9,633 nt of DNA, from assembly GCA_021203705.1 (NCBI GenBank), contig JAJQAR010000077.1, forward strand, positions 1 through 9,633, read 5' to 3'. This DNA comes from Prevotella sp. (GTDB lineage Bacteria > Bacteroidota > Bacteroidia > Bacteroidales > Bacteroidaceae). This document shows, one piece after another, positions 1 to 7,126 of this stretch. The notes under the pieces were generated by a model. The model was given only the letters and a program-made list of their open reading frames with translations. It had not been told where the DNA came from and searched no databases. The translations under genes were made by a program, and so were the position numbers. Position 1 is the stretch's first letter; every line of letters begins with the position of its first letter.

Positions 1-66
1 ATAACAATATATAGCATAAACCAAAGCCATCAACACAAATAAACTAAAATATATAGATTTTAACAT
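1..66 (-). CDS. Start of a possible membrane or exported protein, cut by the window edge
   Basis: An ATG at 64-66 opens a frame that runs to base 1 without a stop (22 codons visible). It encodes MLKSIYFSLFVLMALVYAIY, then Cys-Tyr: one Lys near the start followed by a long hydrophobic run, as in a signal peptide or an N-terminal membrane anchor. It points the same way as the psd-pssA-DUF4834 genes and starts 132 bases after the DUF4834 stop, so it may be the next gene of that cluster. The fragment is too short to name. The gap between (67-198) holds no gene, no clear promoter and no convincing terminator. The main doubt is chance, because an open frame of 22 codons in A/T-rich DNA is not strong evidence. 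Confidence 0.4.
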   Translation of the reverse strand, partial: MLKSIYFSLFVLMALVYAIYCY

Positions 67-198
67 ACTAAAGTTGTTTCTAAAAAATCGCTGCGCCGGC
101 TCTTGCTTTGCTTTTCCAAACATTCAAAAACTCGTTTTTTTTCCGAAAGTGAATTATAAGGAACTCACCGTAGAACTTATTTTGAGAAGGCGTGAGCA

Positions 199-501
199 TT
201 ATTCTTCCTCAAAATCCACATATTCTCCCTCGTTGTCAGAGAATATCTTTCTGTTTGCCTGATTAGGATTGCGGTTGTCGATAATCACCTGACCGTTGTT
301 GCCGCCTGTCCTGCCGTATGAGCCGAAACTGCTGCTATTGTCGAAACCGCCACTGCTCTTTCCTTTGCCTTTACCGCCGCTTGTCAAATCATTGAATTTC
401 TTCTTGAAATTGTATATCGACCTGAAAATACCGAAAGCGGTAAAGATAAAGGCAAAAATGGCGCAAAGTATTATTATAAATATGAGGTTGAGGAATATCA
501 T
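199..501 (-). CDS. Small DUF4834-type single-pass membrane protein
   Basis: This is a 100-residue protein of unknown function. Residues 2-24 form one very hydrophobic membrane segment. A basic stretch follows (KKKFNDL, about 33-39), then a flexible Gly/Ser/Asn-rich linker (about 41-70), and an acidic tail that includes GEYVDFEEE at the C-terminus. This layout, with a tail of the form GEYVDFEE, matches my memory of the Bacteroidetes DUF4834 family. The start ATG (499-501) shares one base with the pssA stop codon (501-503), reading TAATG, so translation is probably coupled to pssA. That placement ties the protein to phospholipid synthesis by context only. No catalytic motif is visible, and a role as a small membrane adaptor is a guess. 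Confidence 0.85.
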   Translation of the reverse strand: MIFLNLIFIIILCAIFAFIFTAFGIFRSIYNFKKKFNDLTSGGKGKGKSSGGFDNSSSFGSYGRTGGNNGQVIIDNRNPNQANRKIFSDNEGEYVDFEEE

Positions 502-1214
502 TATCTCTTGTTTCTTTGGTTAACAATAAGTGAAAGTACTACATACCATGCAATGATGATTGCGAAAGAGGAGATACGGAAAATAAGTATCAACGGCACG
601 CAGGTGATAACGAAGATATATTTCACCTCGTTGCCCTTCCAACCCCACTGCTTGAATTTCAATGCGAACATCGGTATCTCCGACACCATAATGATACTCA
701 TTACAAGTACGAGGATAAGAACCACAGGCAGCATCCACGTAGCGGCCTCGATGAAATTGTGCGCACCGACAAGCAGCGAACCCCAGAACAGGGCGTTGGC
801 TGGTGTAGGCAAACCGATGAATGATGATGTCTGACGCTCATCGAGGTTGAACTTCGCAAGACGTAACGCCGAGAATGCCGCCATGATATATGCGAAGAAT
901 GGCAGGATGTCACGCAACGACTCAAGCCACAAAGGATAATCCATTACGCTGAGCTCAAAATACACCATTGTTGACGGAGCCACGCCGAATGTTACGATGT
1001 CCGCTAACGAGTCCAACTCCTTTCCTATCGGTGATGACACTTTCAGCAACCTCGCGCTCATGCCGTCGAAGAAGTCGAATACAGCACCTATTACAATAAA
1101 TGCCAATGCCAAAACAGCGTTCCCTGAAAATGCAAACGCAATAGCGATACAACCTGATACTAAGTTGCAACAAGTAATGGTGTTGGGAATATTCTTTGTT
1201 ATAATGTTAGCCAT
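501..1214 (-). CDS. pssA: CDP-diacylglycerol--serine O-phosphatidyltransferase (phosphatidylserine synthase)
   Basis: This inner-membrane enzyme joins L-serine to CDP-diacylglycerol, giving phosphatidylserine and CMP, the first dedicated step to phosphatidylethanolamine. The protein has 237 residues. The CDP-alcohol phosphotransferase signature DGxxARxxxxxxxxGxxxDxxxD is complete: D50, G51, A54, R55, G64, D68 and D72, with D47 just before it. The rest is a series of hydrophobic segments (about 20-45, 105-120, 137-150, 160-180, 198-230), as expected for this polytopic family. The N-terminus (KNIPNTITCCNLVSGCIAI) is typical of the bacterial PssA subfamily that belongs to this superfamily, not the phospholipase D-like E. 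coli type. It lies 45 bases after psd with no promoter or terminator seen between, so the two are probably co-transcribed. Its stop overlaps the start of the next gene. Confidence 0.95.
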   Translation of the reverse strand: MANIITKNIPNTITCCNLVSGCIAIAFAFSGNAVLALAFIVIGAVFDFFDGMSARLLKVSSPIGKELDSLADIVTFGVAPSTMVYFELSVMDYPLWLESLRDILPFFAYIMAAFSALRLAKFNLDERQTSSFIGLPTPANALFWGSLLVGAHNFIEAATWMLPVVLILVLVMSIIMVSEIPMFALKFKQWGWKGNEVKYIFVITCVPLILIFRISSFAIIIAWYVVLSLIVNQRNKR

Positions 1215-1227
1215 AAAAACACTGTTG

Positions 1228-1253
1228 CTTTCCGTTACCTTAATGCCGGAAAG
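1228..1253. repeat. Short inverted repeat between psd and pssA
   Basis: CTTTCCG (1228-1234) and CGGAAAG (1247-1253) are perfect 7-base arms around a 12-base loop. They lie in the 45-base gap between psd and pssA. No T-tract follows on the minus strand, so this is not a standard terminator. It could be a small RNA hairpin in the operon transcript, or chance. Confidence 0.35.
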
Positions 1254-1259
1254 ATATGA

Positions 1260-1949
1260 TTATTTAAGTCGTGCGATAACCGTTTTATCACCCGTAGTTG
1301 ACTGTCCCATCTTTACGCAAACCTCCGTGCCAACAGGCAGATACACGTCAACCCTCGAACCGAACTTTATAAATCCGAGATGCTCGTCGATATAACAGTC
1401 CTCCTCTGCACGGGCATAGGTTACTATGCGGCGTGCCAATGCACCAGCTATCTGGCGGCACAGTATCTCCTCCCCTTCTGGTGTCTCAAGGAGTATGTCG
1501 GCATGCTCGTTCTCCTCACTCGCCTTCGGCAACCATGCCTTGTGGTAATTACCGTTCTGATGATACACCTCCTTTACCTTGCCATCAACAGGAAACCAGT
1601 TGGCGTGGACATTGAAAAGACTCATGAAAATACTTATCATCAACCTATTCTCATGAAAATAGTCATCTTCGAATACCTCCTCTATAACTACTACCTTACC
1701 ATCGGCAGGAGCTACTACAACACGCTCGGTGTCATATTCAAAATAACGCTTCGGACAACGGAAAAAGTTCACTACTACGGAATAAATAAGTCCGAAAACC
1801 ACAATAAAACACCAGAAAGGCACCTTACTGTCAACGTAAACCCACAGGATTATGGCAATGGCTACTATGGCTACCATGCCATACACCAAGGTGTCTGTTC
1901 CTTCCCTATGAATTCTTACATCTTTAAGTTTCCTAATTCTTTTTCCCAT
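1260..1949 (-). CDS. psd: Phosphatidylserine decarboxylase proenzyme, short membrane-bound type
   Basis: It decarboxylates phosphatidylserine to phosphatidylethanolamine at the inner membrane, using a pyruvoyl group made by self-cleavage. The protein has 229 residues from the chosen start. Cleavage is expected between G197 and S198 (in IKFGSRVDV), with S198 becoming the pyruvoyl of the small alpha chain (about 32 residues). D83 (VAPADG) and H115 (NVHANW) fit the other two positions of the Asp-His-Ser self-cleavage triad. Two hydrophobic segments lie near residues 21-40 and 44-62. The start at 1947-1949 gives [17 protein letters not shown], which matches my memory of the Bacteroides protein. 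An upstream TTG start at 1979 would lie inside the promoter -7 box and is rejected. It is the first gene of the psd-pssA-DUF4834 operon and makes the substrate-product pair with PssA. Confidence 0.95.
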   Translation of the reverse strand: MGKRIRKLKDVRIHREGTDTLVYGMVAIVAIAIILWVYVDSKVPFWCFIVVFGLIYSVVVNFFRCPKRYFEYDTERVVVAPADGKVVVIEEVFEDDYFHENRLMISIFMSLFNVHANWFPVDGKVKEVYHQNGNYHKAWLPKASEENEHADILLETPEGEEILCRQIAGALARRIVTYARAEEDCYIDEHLGFIKFGSRVDVYLPVGTEVCVKMGQSTTGDKTVIARLK

Positions 1950-1976
1950 AGTATGTCGCGCATACAAAATCGCGTG

Positions 1977-2008
1977 CAAAGGTACTCCTTTTTTACGGAT
2001 TTGACAAA
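1977..2008 (-). promoter_or_regulatory. Promoter of the psd operon (Bacteroidetes type)
   Basis: On the minus strand a -33 TTTG (2005-2008) is followed after 20 bases by a perfect -7 box TACCTTTG (1977-1984), matching the Bacteroidetes consensus TTTG / TAnnTTTG. Transcription should begin near 1970, which leaves a leader of about 20 bases before the psd ATG. No Shine-Dalgarno sequence is present, as is normal in this phylum. Confidence 0.8.
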
Positions 2009-2024
2009 TTTTTCACATCATTCT

Positions 2025-2056
2025 TTTGGCTATGTCATATTTTACGTTTATCTTTG
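2025..2056 (+). promoter_or_regulatory. Promoter of dnaE (Bacteroidetes type)
   Basis: A -33 TTTG (2025-2028) and a perfect -7 box TATCTTTG (2049-2056) are separated by 20 bases. Transcription should begin near 2062, about 24 bases before the dnaE ATG at 2086. The -33 box lies only 16 bases from the -33 box of the divergent psd promoter, so the two polymerase sites nearly touch. Confidence 0.8.
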
Positions 2057-2085
2057 AAGCTCAAAGTAAAGTGACCCTAAACAAA

Positions 2086-5000
2086 ATGCAAGACTTCGTT
2101 CACCTTCATGTACACTCCTACTACTCGATCCTCGATGGACAATCGAGCATTCAACGGCTTGTGGATAAGGCTGTTGCCGACGGGATGAAAGGTATGGCGT
2201 TGACCGATCATGGCAATATGTTCGGCATAAAGGAGTTTTACAACTACTGCAACAAGGTGAACGGAACATTAAAGAAAGAAGGCAAGCAACCCTTCAAACC
2301 TATCCTCGGTTGTGAGATGTACGTGGCGCACAGGAGTAAGGAGGATAAGGTGAAGGACATGAACGATCTTGGCGGCTATCACCTCATTGTTCTTGCAAAA
2401 AACTACAAAGGCTACAAAAACCTGATAAAACTCGTCTCACGGGCGTGGGTGGATGGATACTATGGCAGGCCACGTACTGACAAAACTGACTTGGAGACAT
2501 ATCACGAAGGACTTATCATCTGTTCGGCTTGTCTCGCTGGTGAGATACCTGCGAAAATCCTTAAAGGTGATATTCAGGGCGCACGGGAAACAACGGAATG
2601 GTTCAAAAAACTGTTCGGCGATGATTTCTACCTCGAACTGCAACGGCATAAGGTAACCGACCCTAACCAGCGCGCCAACCGTGAGACTTATCCTCTGCAA
2701 CAAGAGGTGAATAAGGTTTTAGAGGACTTTTCCAAGGAGTATGGCATAAAATTGGTGTGCACCAACGACTCTCATTTTGTAGATGAGGACAATGCAGAGG
2801 CACACGACCACCTGCTGTGCCTGTCGACAGGAAAAGACCTCGATGACCCTAAGCGTCTGCTCTACTCCAAACAGGAGTGGTTCAAAACACAAAGGGAAAT
2901 GAACGATGTGTTCCCCGACCACCCCGATGCTATGGCGACCACTCTCGAAATATTGGATAAGGTGGAGACTTACAGTATCGACCACGACCCTATAATGCCT
3001 TTCTTCCCTATCCCGAAGGATTTCGGCACAGAGGAGGACATACGAAAAAAATACACCGAAAAACAACTATACGACGAGTTCACCACTGATGAGAACGGTG
3101 AAAACCAATTATCACCAGAGGAGGGAAAGAAAAAGATTGAACACTTAGGCGGTTACGAAAAACTGTACAGGATAAAGTTCGAAGCCGACTATCTCGCAAA
3201 ACTTGCCCGTGATGGGGCACGACGACTATATGGTGACCCTATCCCGCCTGATATTGAAGAGCGCATAAAATTTGAGCTTCACGTGATGAAAACAATGGGT
3301 TTCCCTGGCTATTTCCTTATCGTACAGGACTTCATCAATGCCGCAAGAAACCTTGATGTGATGGTGGGACCGGGGCGTGGCTCTGCTGCCGGCTCCGTCG
3401 TTGCTTACTGTCTCGGCATAACGAAGATAGACCCTATAAAATACGATCTGCTGTTTGAACGTTTCCTCAACCCCGACCGTATCTCACTGCCTGATATAGA
3501 TACCGACTTCGATGATGACGGGCGCAGTAAAGTGCTTGAATGGGTGGAGAACAAATACGGTAAAGACAAGGTGGCGCATATCATCACCTATAGCACCATG
3601 GCGACAAAAAACTCTTTACGGGATGTCGCTCGTGTAGAAAGGGTGCCCCTCGCTATTTCCAACCACCTCTGCAAGGCAATACCCGACCGATTGCCTGACA
3701 ATATGAAGATGACACTGCCCAACGCCCTCAAATGTGTTCCTGAATTAAGGGAGGCACAGGCAAGCGACGATATGTTGCTGAGAAATACTATAAAATATGC
3801 CCAAATGCTTGAGGGTACGGTGCGTGGTACGGGCATCCATGCCTGCGGAACGATTATCTGCCGCGACCCTATCAGCGACTGGGTACCGGTGAGTACTGCG
3901 GAGGATAAAGCAAATCCAGGACATAAGTTGCTATCCACTCAGTACGACGGGCATGTTATCGAGGAGACCGGACTGATAAAAATGGACTTCCTCGGACTGA
4001 GTACACTCTCGATATTGAAGGAAGCTGTTGACAATATCCGCGTCACGAAAGGGATCGACATCGACCTCGACAATATCCCTATCGATGACGAATTGACTTA
4101 CAAACTTTATCAGGAGGGGCGCACCATCGGCACATTCCAGTTTGAATCTGCCGGTATGCAGAAGTATCTACGTGAACTGAAACCTACCGTTTTCGAGGAT
4201 CTTATAGCCATGAACGCCCTGTACCGTCCAGGACCTATGGAGTATATCCCTTCGTTCATCGCCCGCAAAAACGGCAAAGAGGAGATAAAATACGACATTC
4301 CCTGCATGGAGAAATACCTCAAGGACACGTACGGTATCACGGTATATCAGGAGCAGGTGATGCTTCTCGCACGACAGTTATCCAACTTCACACGTGGCGA
4401 GAGTGATGCTCTCCGTAAGGCGATGGGAAAGAAAAAGAAGGATATTGTCGACGCAATGAAACCTAAGTTCATCGAGGGTGGAAAGGCTAACGGCCACGAC
4501 CCGAAAGTGCTTGAGAAGATTTGGGGCGATTGGGAGAAATTCGCCAGCTATGCTTTCAACAAGAGCCATGCCACCTGTTATTCCTGGGTGTCTTATCAGA
4601 CGGCTTATCTCAAAGCTCACTATCCTTCTGAATTCATGGCTGGCAACATGAGCCGATGCGTGAATGATATTGGAAAGATTACAAAACTGATGAACGAATG
4701 TCAGGCGATGGGCATCGCATGCCTCGGTCCTGACGTTAACGAGAGCCGACAGAAATTCAGCGCAAACAAAAAAGGTGAGATTCGCTTCGGACTCTCCGCT
4801 ATCAAAGGCATGGGCGACTGGGCTGCCATTGCCATTATTACAGAACGAGACAACAACGGTCCTTACAAAGATGTCTATGATTTCATGCAGCGCGTAAACC
4901 ATTCGATGATTAACAGCAAATCACTGGAAAGTCTCATATTAAGTGGCGGCTTCGACAGTTTTAAACTCCCCCGTGAATGTTATTTTGCAAAAGGCAGTGA

Positions 5001-5790
5001 TGGCAGGATGTTCCTTGACACTTTGGTACGTTACGGTCAGATATACCAACAGGAACAGAATGAGGCTAAAAACTCGCTCTTCGGTGGCTTCGACAGCGTG
5101 GATATCCAAAGACCGCCTGTCCCTGAGGTTGAACCGTGGAGCTTATTAGAGAAACTCAATAAGGAGCGTTATCTCGTGGGTATCTACCTCTCAGCTCACC
5201 CTTTGGATGAATTTGGCTTTATCCTTAAAGACCTGTGTAACACTAAATGTGTGGAACTGAGCGACAAGATAGAACTTTCAAAAAAACAAGATGTTTCCTT
5301 CGGTGGCATCGTTACGGCAGTGAGAAGCAATTATACAAAAACCGGTAAACCCTGTGGCTTCGTAACATTAGAGGACTTCGACGGACAAGGTGAATTGGCT
5401 TTGTTCGGTGAGGAATGGGGAAAATGGAAAGGTTCACTTATCGAAGGCAGTACTGTTTTGGTAAAAGCCAAATTCGTAAAACCTTACCGTGACAAGGACT
5501 ACATGGATATGAAAATTACTGATATCCAATATCTACAGACGGTTAAGGAAAAGAGTATAGAGAAAATGACTATTTCCGTGGAGGCTGATAAACTTGATGA
5601 TACTGTGGTTTCCGACCTCGTTACAATCATCAAGGGATGTCCAGGAAAGACTCAACTGTTTTTCTCCATTCGTGAGAACAACAGTACAAAACCGCTTACT
5701 CTCCGCAGTCGTAATGAAAAAGTGGATTTGGACAAAAAACTCATCACTTTCATTAACGAAAACGATGGATTGAGTTTCAAGGTCAACTGA
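2086..5790 (+). CDS. dnaE: DNA polymerase III alpha subunit (replicative polymerase)
   Basis: This is the catalytic subunit of the replicative polymerase, 1234 residues, a normal length for DnaE1. An N-terminal PHP domain comes first (HLHVHS at 6-11, LTDHGN at 39-44, E77, H99, C149, NDSH at 227-230). The polymerase core follows, with GPGRGSAAGS (428-437) and the three expected catalytic aspartates D472 and D474 (in PDIDTDF) and D634 (in KMDFLGL). KNSLFG (995-1000) sits where the beta-clamp-binding motif is found. An OB-fold lies at about 1068-1150 (VSFGGIVTAVRSNYTKTG onwards). The ATG at 2086 is chosen because MQDFVHLHVHS matches the family and because upstream in-frame starts (2026, 2032) would precede the predicted transcription start. 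No intein or frameshift is seen. No clear terminator follows, so some read-through into trxA is possible. Confidence 0.98.
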   Translation: MQDFVHLHVHSYYSILDGQSSIQRLVDKAVADGMKGMALTDHGNMFGIKEFYNYCNKVNGTLKKEGKQPFKPILGCEMYVAHRSKEDKVKDMNDLGGYHLIVLAKNYKGYKNLIKLVSRAWVDGYYGRPRTDKTDLETYHEGLIICSACLAGEIPAKILKGDIQGARETTEWFKKLFGDDFYLELQRHKVTDPNQRANRETYPLQQEVNKVLEDFSKEYGIKLVCTNDSHFVDEDNAEAHDHLLCLSTGKDLDDPKRLLYSKQEWFKTQREMNDVFPDHPDAMATTLEILDKVETYSIDHDPIMPFFPIPKDFGTEEDIRKKYTEKQLYDEFTTDENGENQLSPEEGKKKIEHLGGYEKLYRIKFEADYLAKLARDGARRLYGDPIPPDIEERIKFELHVMKTMGFPGYFLIVQDFINAARNLDVMVGPGRGSAAGSVVAYCLGITKIDPIKYDLLFERFLNPDRISLPDIDTDFDDDGRSKVLEWVENKYGKDKVAHIITYSTMATKNSLRDVARVERVPLAISNHLCKAIPDRLPDNMKMTLPNALKCVPELREAQASDDMLLRNTIKYAQMLEGTVRGTGIHACGTIICRDPISDWVPVSTAEDKANPGHKLLSTQYDGHVIEETGLIKMDFLGLSTLSILKEAVDNIRVTKGIDIDLDNIPIDDELTYKLYQEGRTIGTFQFESAGMQKYLRELKPTVFEDLIAMNALYRPGPMEYIPSFIARKNGKEEIKYDIPCMEKYLKDTYGITVYQEQVMLLARQLSNFTRGESDALRKAMGKKKKDIVDAMKPKFIEGGKANGHDPKVLEKIWGDWEKFASYAFNKSHATCYSWVSYQTAYLKAHYPSEFMAGNMSRCVNDIGKITKLMNECQAMGIACLGPDVNESRQKFSANKKGEIRFGLSAIKGMGDWAAIAIITERDNNGPYKDVYDFMQRVNHSMINSKSLESLILSGGFDSFKLPRECYFAKGSDGRMFLDTLVRYGQIYQQEQNEAKNSLFGGFDSVDIQRPPVPEVEPWSLLEKLNKERYLVGIYLSAHPLDEFGFILKDLCNTKCVELSDKIELSKKQDVSFGGIVTAVRSNYTKTGKPCGFVTLEDFDGQGELALFGEEWGKWKGSLIEGSTVLVKAKFVKPYRDKDYMDMKITDIQYLQTVKEKSIEKMTISVEADKLDDTVVSDLVTIIKGCPGKTQLFFSIRENNSTKPLTLRSRNEKVDLDKKLITFINENDGLSFKVN

Positions 5791-5824
5791 CAAACTGTGC
5801 TTGAATCCCTGACATGGCATAATG

Positions 5825-5855
5825 TTTGCACTCTCATATTATGAAATTAATTTTT
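5825..5855 (+). promoter_or_regulatory. Possible weak promoter of trxA
   Basis: In the 93-base gap after dnaE, TTTG (5825-5828) and TAATTTTT (5848-5855) are 19 bases apart. This fits the Bacteroidetes pattern except for the last base of the -7 box. The A/T-rich leader to the ATG at 5884 contains no hairpin. The match is weaker than those of psd, dnaE and the aminopeptidase gene, and A/T-rich DNA gives such matches by chance. Confidence 0.4.
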
Positions 5856-5883
5856 AATAATAAACAATAAAACAATAAGTAAA

Positions 5884-6198
5884 ATGGAAGTTACAATCAC
5901 TAATGAGAATTTTGAAAGTCTGAAAAGTGGAAACCTACCTATGGTAGTTGACTTTTGGGCTACATGGTGTGGACCGTGTCGTGCCGTCGCTCCTATTATC
6001 GAACAATTAGCTAATGAGTATGACGGCAAAATCGTAGTCGGCAAATGCGACGTGGAGGAAAACGACGATATCGCCATGGACTTCGGTATCCGCAATATTC
6101 CTACTATTCTGTTCTTTAAGAACGGCGAGGTTGTTGACAAATTGGTAGGTGCTACCACTAAGGCAAAACTTCAGGAAAAGTTTGATGCCTTACTATAA
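5884..6198 (+). CDS. trxA: Thioredoxin
   Basis: This small cytoplasmic disulfide reductase, reduced by thioredoxin reductase, supplies electrons to ribonucleotide reductase, peroxiredoxins and similar partners. Its 104 residues form a single thioredoxin fold. The active site is the classical WCGPC (W28-C32) after VVDFWAT, with D23 as the buried acid and P73 in NIPT as the cis-proline. The C-terminal FFKNGEVVDKLVGA is typical of the family. An additional cysteine at C55 (GKCDVEE) lies away from the active site. There is no signal peptide, so it is cytoplasmic and not one of the periplasmic TlpA/ResA-like proteins common in this phylum. It follows dnaE by 93 bases on the same strand and ends in its own terminator. 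Confidence 0.95.
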   Translation: MEVTITNENFESLKSGNLPMVVDFWATWCGPCRAVAPIIEQLANEYDGKIVVGKCDVEENDDIAMDFGIRNIPTILFFKNGEVVDKLVGATTKAKLQEKFDALL

Positions 6199-6227
6199 AA
6201 AGAAGAATACATACTGACAAATATTCT

Positions 6228-6270
6228 AAAATAGGCGAACCACAAAAAAACGGCTCGCCTATTTTCTTAT
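6228..6270 (+). terminator. Rho-independent terminator of trxA
   Basis: Arms 6228-6241 and 6252-6265 pair over 14 positions with one mismatch (A6239 opposite C6254). The core is TAGGCGA/TCGCCTA, the loop is A-rich, and the right arm ends in TTTT followed by CTTAT. Because the left arm begins with AAAA, the hairpin also has a T run on the minus strand and could stop transcripts from both sides of this convergent junction. Confidence 0.85.
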
Positions 6271-6299
6271 CACGCCTTAGCGTAGTAATTTTTAATTTG

Positions 6300-6335
6300 A
6301 AAAAATCCCCAAAAGCCCTTTCAGACCTTTGGGGA
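6300..6335 (-). terminator. Rho-independent terminator of the longer secreted paralogue
   Basis: Read on the minus strand, TCCCCAAA (6328-6335) pairs with TTTGGGGA (6306-6313) and is followed by six T residues (6300-6305). It lies about 70 bases after the stop codon at 6404. The loop of 14 bases is fairly large but can pair partly. Confidence 0.75.
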
Positions 6336-6403
6336 CACACCCTCATTGCTTCTATTTTTAACTAAATGATTTTCTTAGGTGTTGGTTTGGGTGTTTTTAA
6401 TTG

Positions 6404-7054
6404 TTATTCCGTAGTCGTTTCCTGTGGTTGTGGTTTCGGACCTCTTGGACCTCTTGGACTTCTTGGACCCTGTGGACGCTCTGGACGTTGAGCCGTCATT
6501 TCCTGGAATTTCTGATATTGTTCATCCGTGAGGATTGCCTTTATCTTCTCATCCATCTCTGCTTTCTTGGCTTCCATCTCTGCTTTCTTAGCTTCCATAT
6601 CCTCTTTCATAGCCTTCATCTGCTCTGGATTTGGACGCCCACATGCACACTGTGGAGCTGCATTATCATCACCAGGTTGTGCACATGCGCACTGTGGTGC
6701 AGCAACATCTTCGGTAGGTTGAGCACATGCACATGGAGGAGCTACACTGTCATTTGGCTGAGGAGCATTCTCACTCATTTCTCCTCTTGGCCCTTTTGGA
6801 CCCCTCGGACCTCTTGGCCCTCTTGGTCCCATAGGACCTCTTGGGGCTTGCTCACCCATGTCCTGCGGCATCATCTCTGCCATAACCTCCTTGAACTGCG
6901 CCGCCTGTGTCTCATCCAATCCAAGTTCTGTTATCATTTGCTCTATACCTTGTGAGCGGTCTGGTCTTCCTTGTTTCTGGTCCTGGTCTTGTGCCATACC
7001 TGTTGCCGAGAATAACATGATTACTGCGGCTAAACTGAAAATTTTCTTCTTCAT
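6404..7054 (-). CDS. Secreted protein with collagen-like tract, Cys-Ala-Cys repeats and LTxxQ-like motif
   Basis: The function of this 216-residue protein is unknown. Residues 1-21 are a signal peptide (MKKKIFSLAAVIMLFSATGMA), probably cut before Q22, with no lipobox. A helix GIEQMITELGLDETQAAQFKEV (36-57) follows. Next come seven Gly-X-Y triplets, mostly GPR/GPK (73-93), and three evenly spaced CAC motifs (108-110, 122-124, 136-138) in a Pro/Ala/Asp-rich region. A charged helix with the repeat MEAKKAE (153-166) leads to ILTDEQYQKFQEM (174-186). The tail is again Pro/Gly/Arg-rich (190-210). LDETQ and LTDEQ resemble the LTxxQ motifs of the Spy/CpxP/ZraP periplasmic family. DUF4890 is another possible assignment. 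It is paralogous to the next gene upstream and has its own promoter and terminator. The six cysteines could bind metal or form disulfides; neither is shown. Confidence 0.85.
   Translation of the reverse strand: MKKKIFSLAAVIMLFSATGMAQDQDQKQGRPDRSQGIEQMITELGLDETQAAQFKEVMAEMMPQDMGEQAPRGPMGPRGPRGPRGPKGPRGEMSENAPQPNDSVAPPCACAQPTEDVAAPQCACAQPGDDNAAPQCACGRPNPEQMKAMKEDMEAKKAEMEAKKAEMDEKIKAILTDEQYQKFQEMTAQRPERPQGPRSPRGPRGPKPQPQETTTE
6558..6599 (-). repeat. Two tandem 21-base units inside the secreted protein gene
   Basis: Units 6558-6578 and 6579-6599 differ at two positions. They encode the heptad MEAKKAE twice, and the following residues MDEKIKA look like a diverged third unit. This fits growth of the helix by slippage or unequal exchange. 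Confidence 0.8.
6639..6742 (-). repeat. Three imperfect 42-base units encoding the Cys-Ala-Cys motifs
   Basis: The three CAC motifs are exactly 14 residues apart (C108, C122, C136), and each sits in a unit of the form (V/A)AP(P/Q)CAC(A/G)(Q/R)P. At the DNA level each carries a variant of GCACATGCACA on the plus strand. This is an internal tandem duplication that kept the cysteines while the acidic spacers between units varied. Confidence 0.75.
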
Positions 7055-7126
7055 AATTGTTCTTTTTTAGTCGTTATACGCTTCTTTGACGATTATTCAA
7101 GACAAAAGTTTAGTCTATATCCCCTC

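Noticed and set aside
125..198. Short stems near CTCAC/GTGAG and AAAAA/TTTTT after DUF4834 as an operon terminator
   Set aside because: The pairing is only 5 bases in each case and no proper GC stem with a T-tract follows on the minus strand.
1950..1979. N-terminal extension of Psd from a TTG at 1979
   Set aside because: The TTG is part of the -7 box TACCTTTG, and the family protein starts at MGKR/MGRL-like sequence, here at 1949.
1380..2057. Plus-strand open frame of 225 codons opposite psd
   Set aside because: The minus-strand frame encodes a complete Psd with all catalytic residues. The plus frame runs across the divergent promoters and looks like no protein.
2026..2085. N-terminal extension of DnaE from a TTG at 2026 or ATG at 2032
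   Set aside because: The added residues do not resemble the family N-terminus, and both codons lie upstream of the predicted transcription start. The -7 box at 2049-2056 would be inside the coding region.
4378..4902. Minus-strand open frame of 174 codons inside dnaE
   Set aside because: It lies entirely opposite conserved polymerase-domain coding sequence and shows no domain, promoter or plausible start context.
6639..6742. Spaced DNA repeats that could suggest a CRISPR-like array
   Set aside because: The units are imperfect, in frame with coding sequence and encode a repeated peptide; there are no unique spacers or cas genes.
6401..6955. Plus-strand open frame of 184 codons rich in Trp, Leu and Ser opposite the collagen-like gene
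   Set aside because: It is a shadow of the GPR/CAC/heptad repeats on the minus strand; its Trp-Thr-Ser periodicity mirrors the collagen triplets, and it lacks a promoter and any family resemblance.
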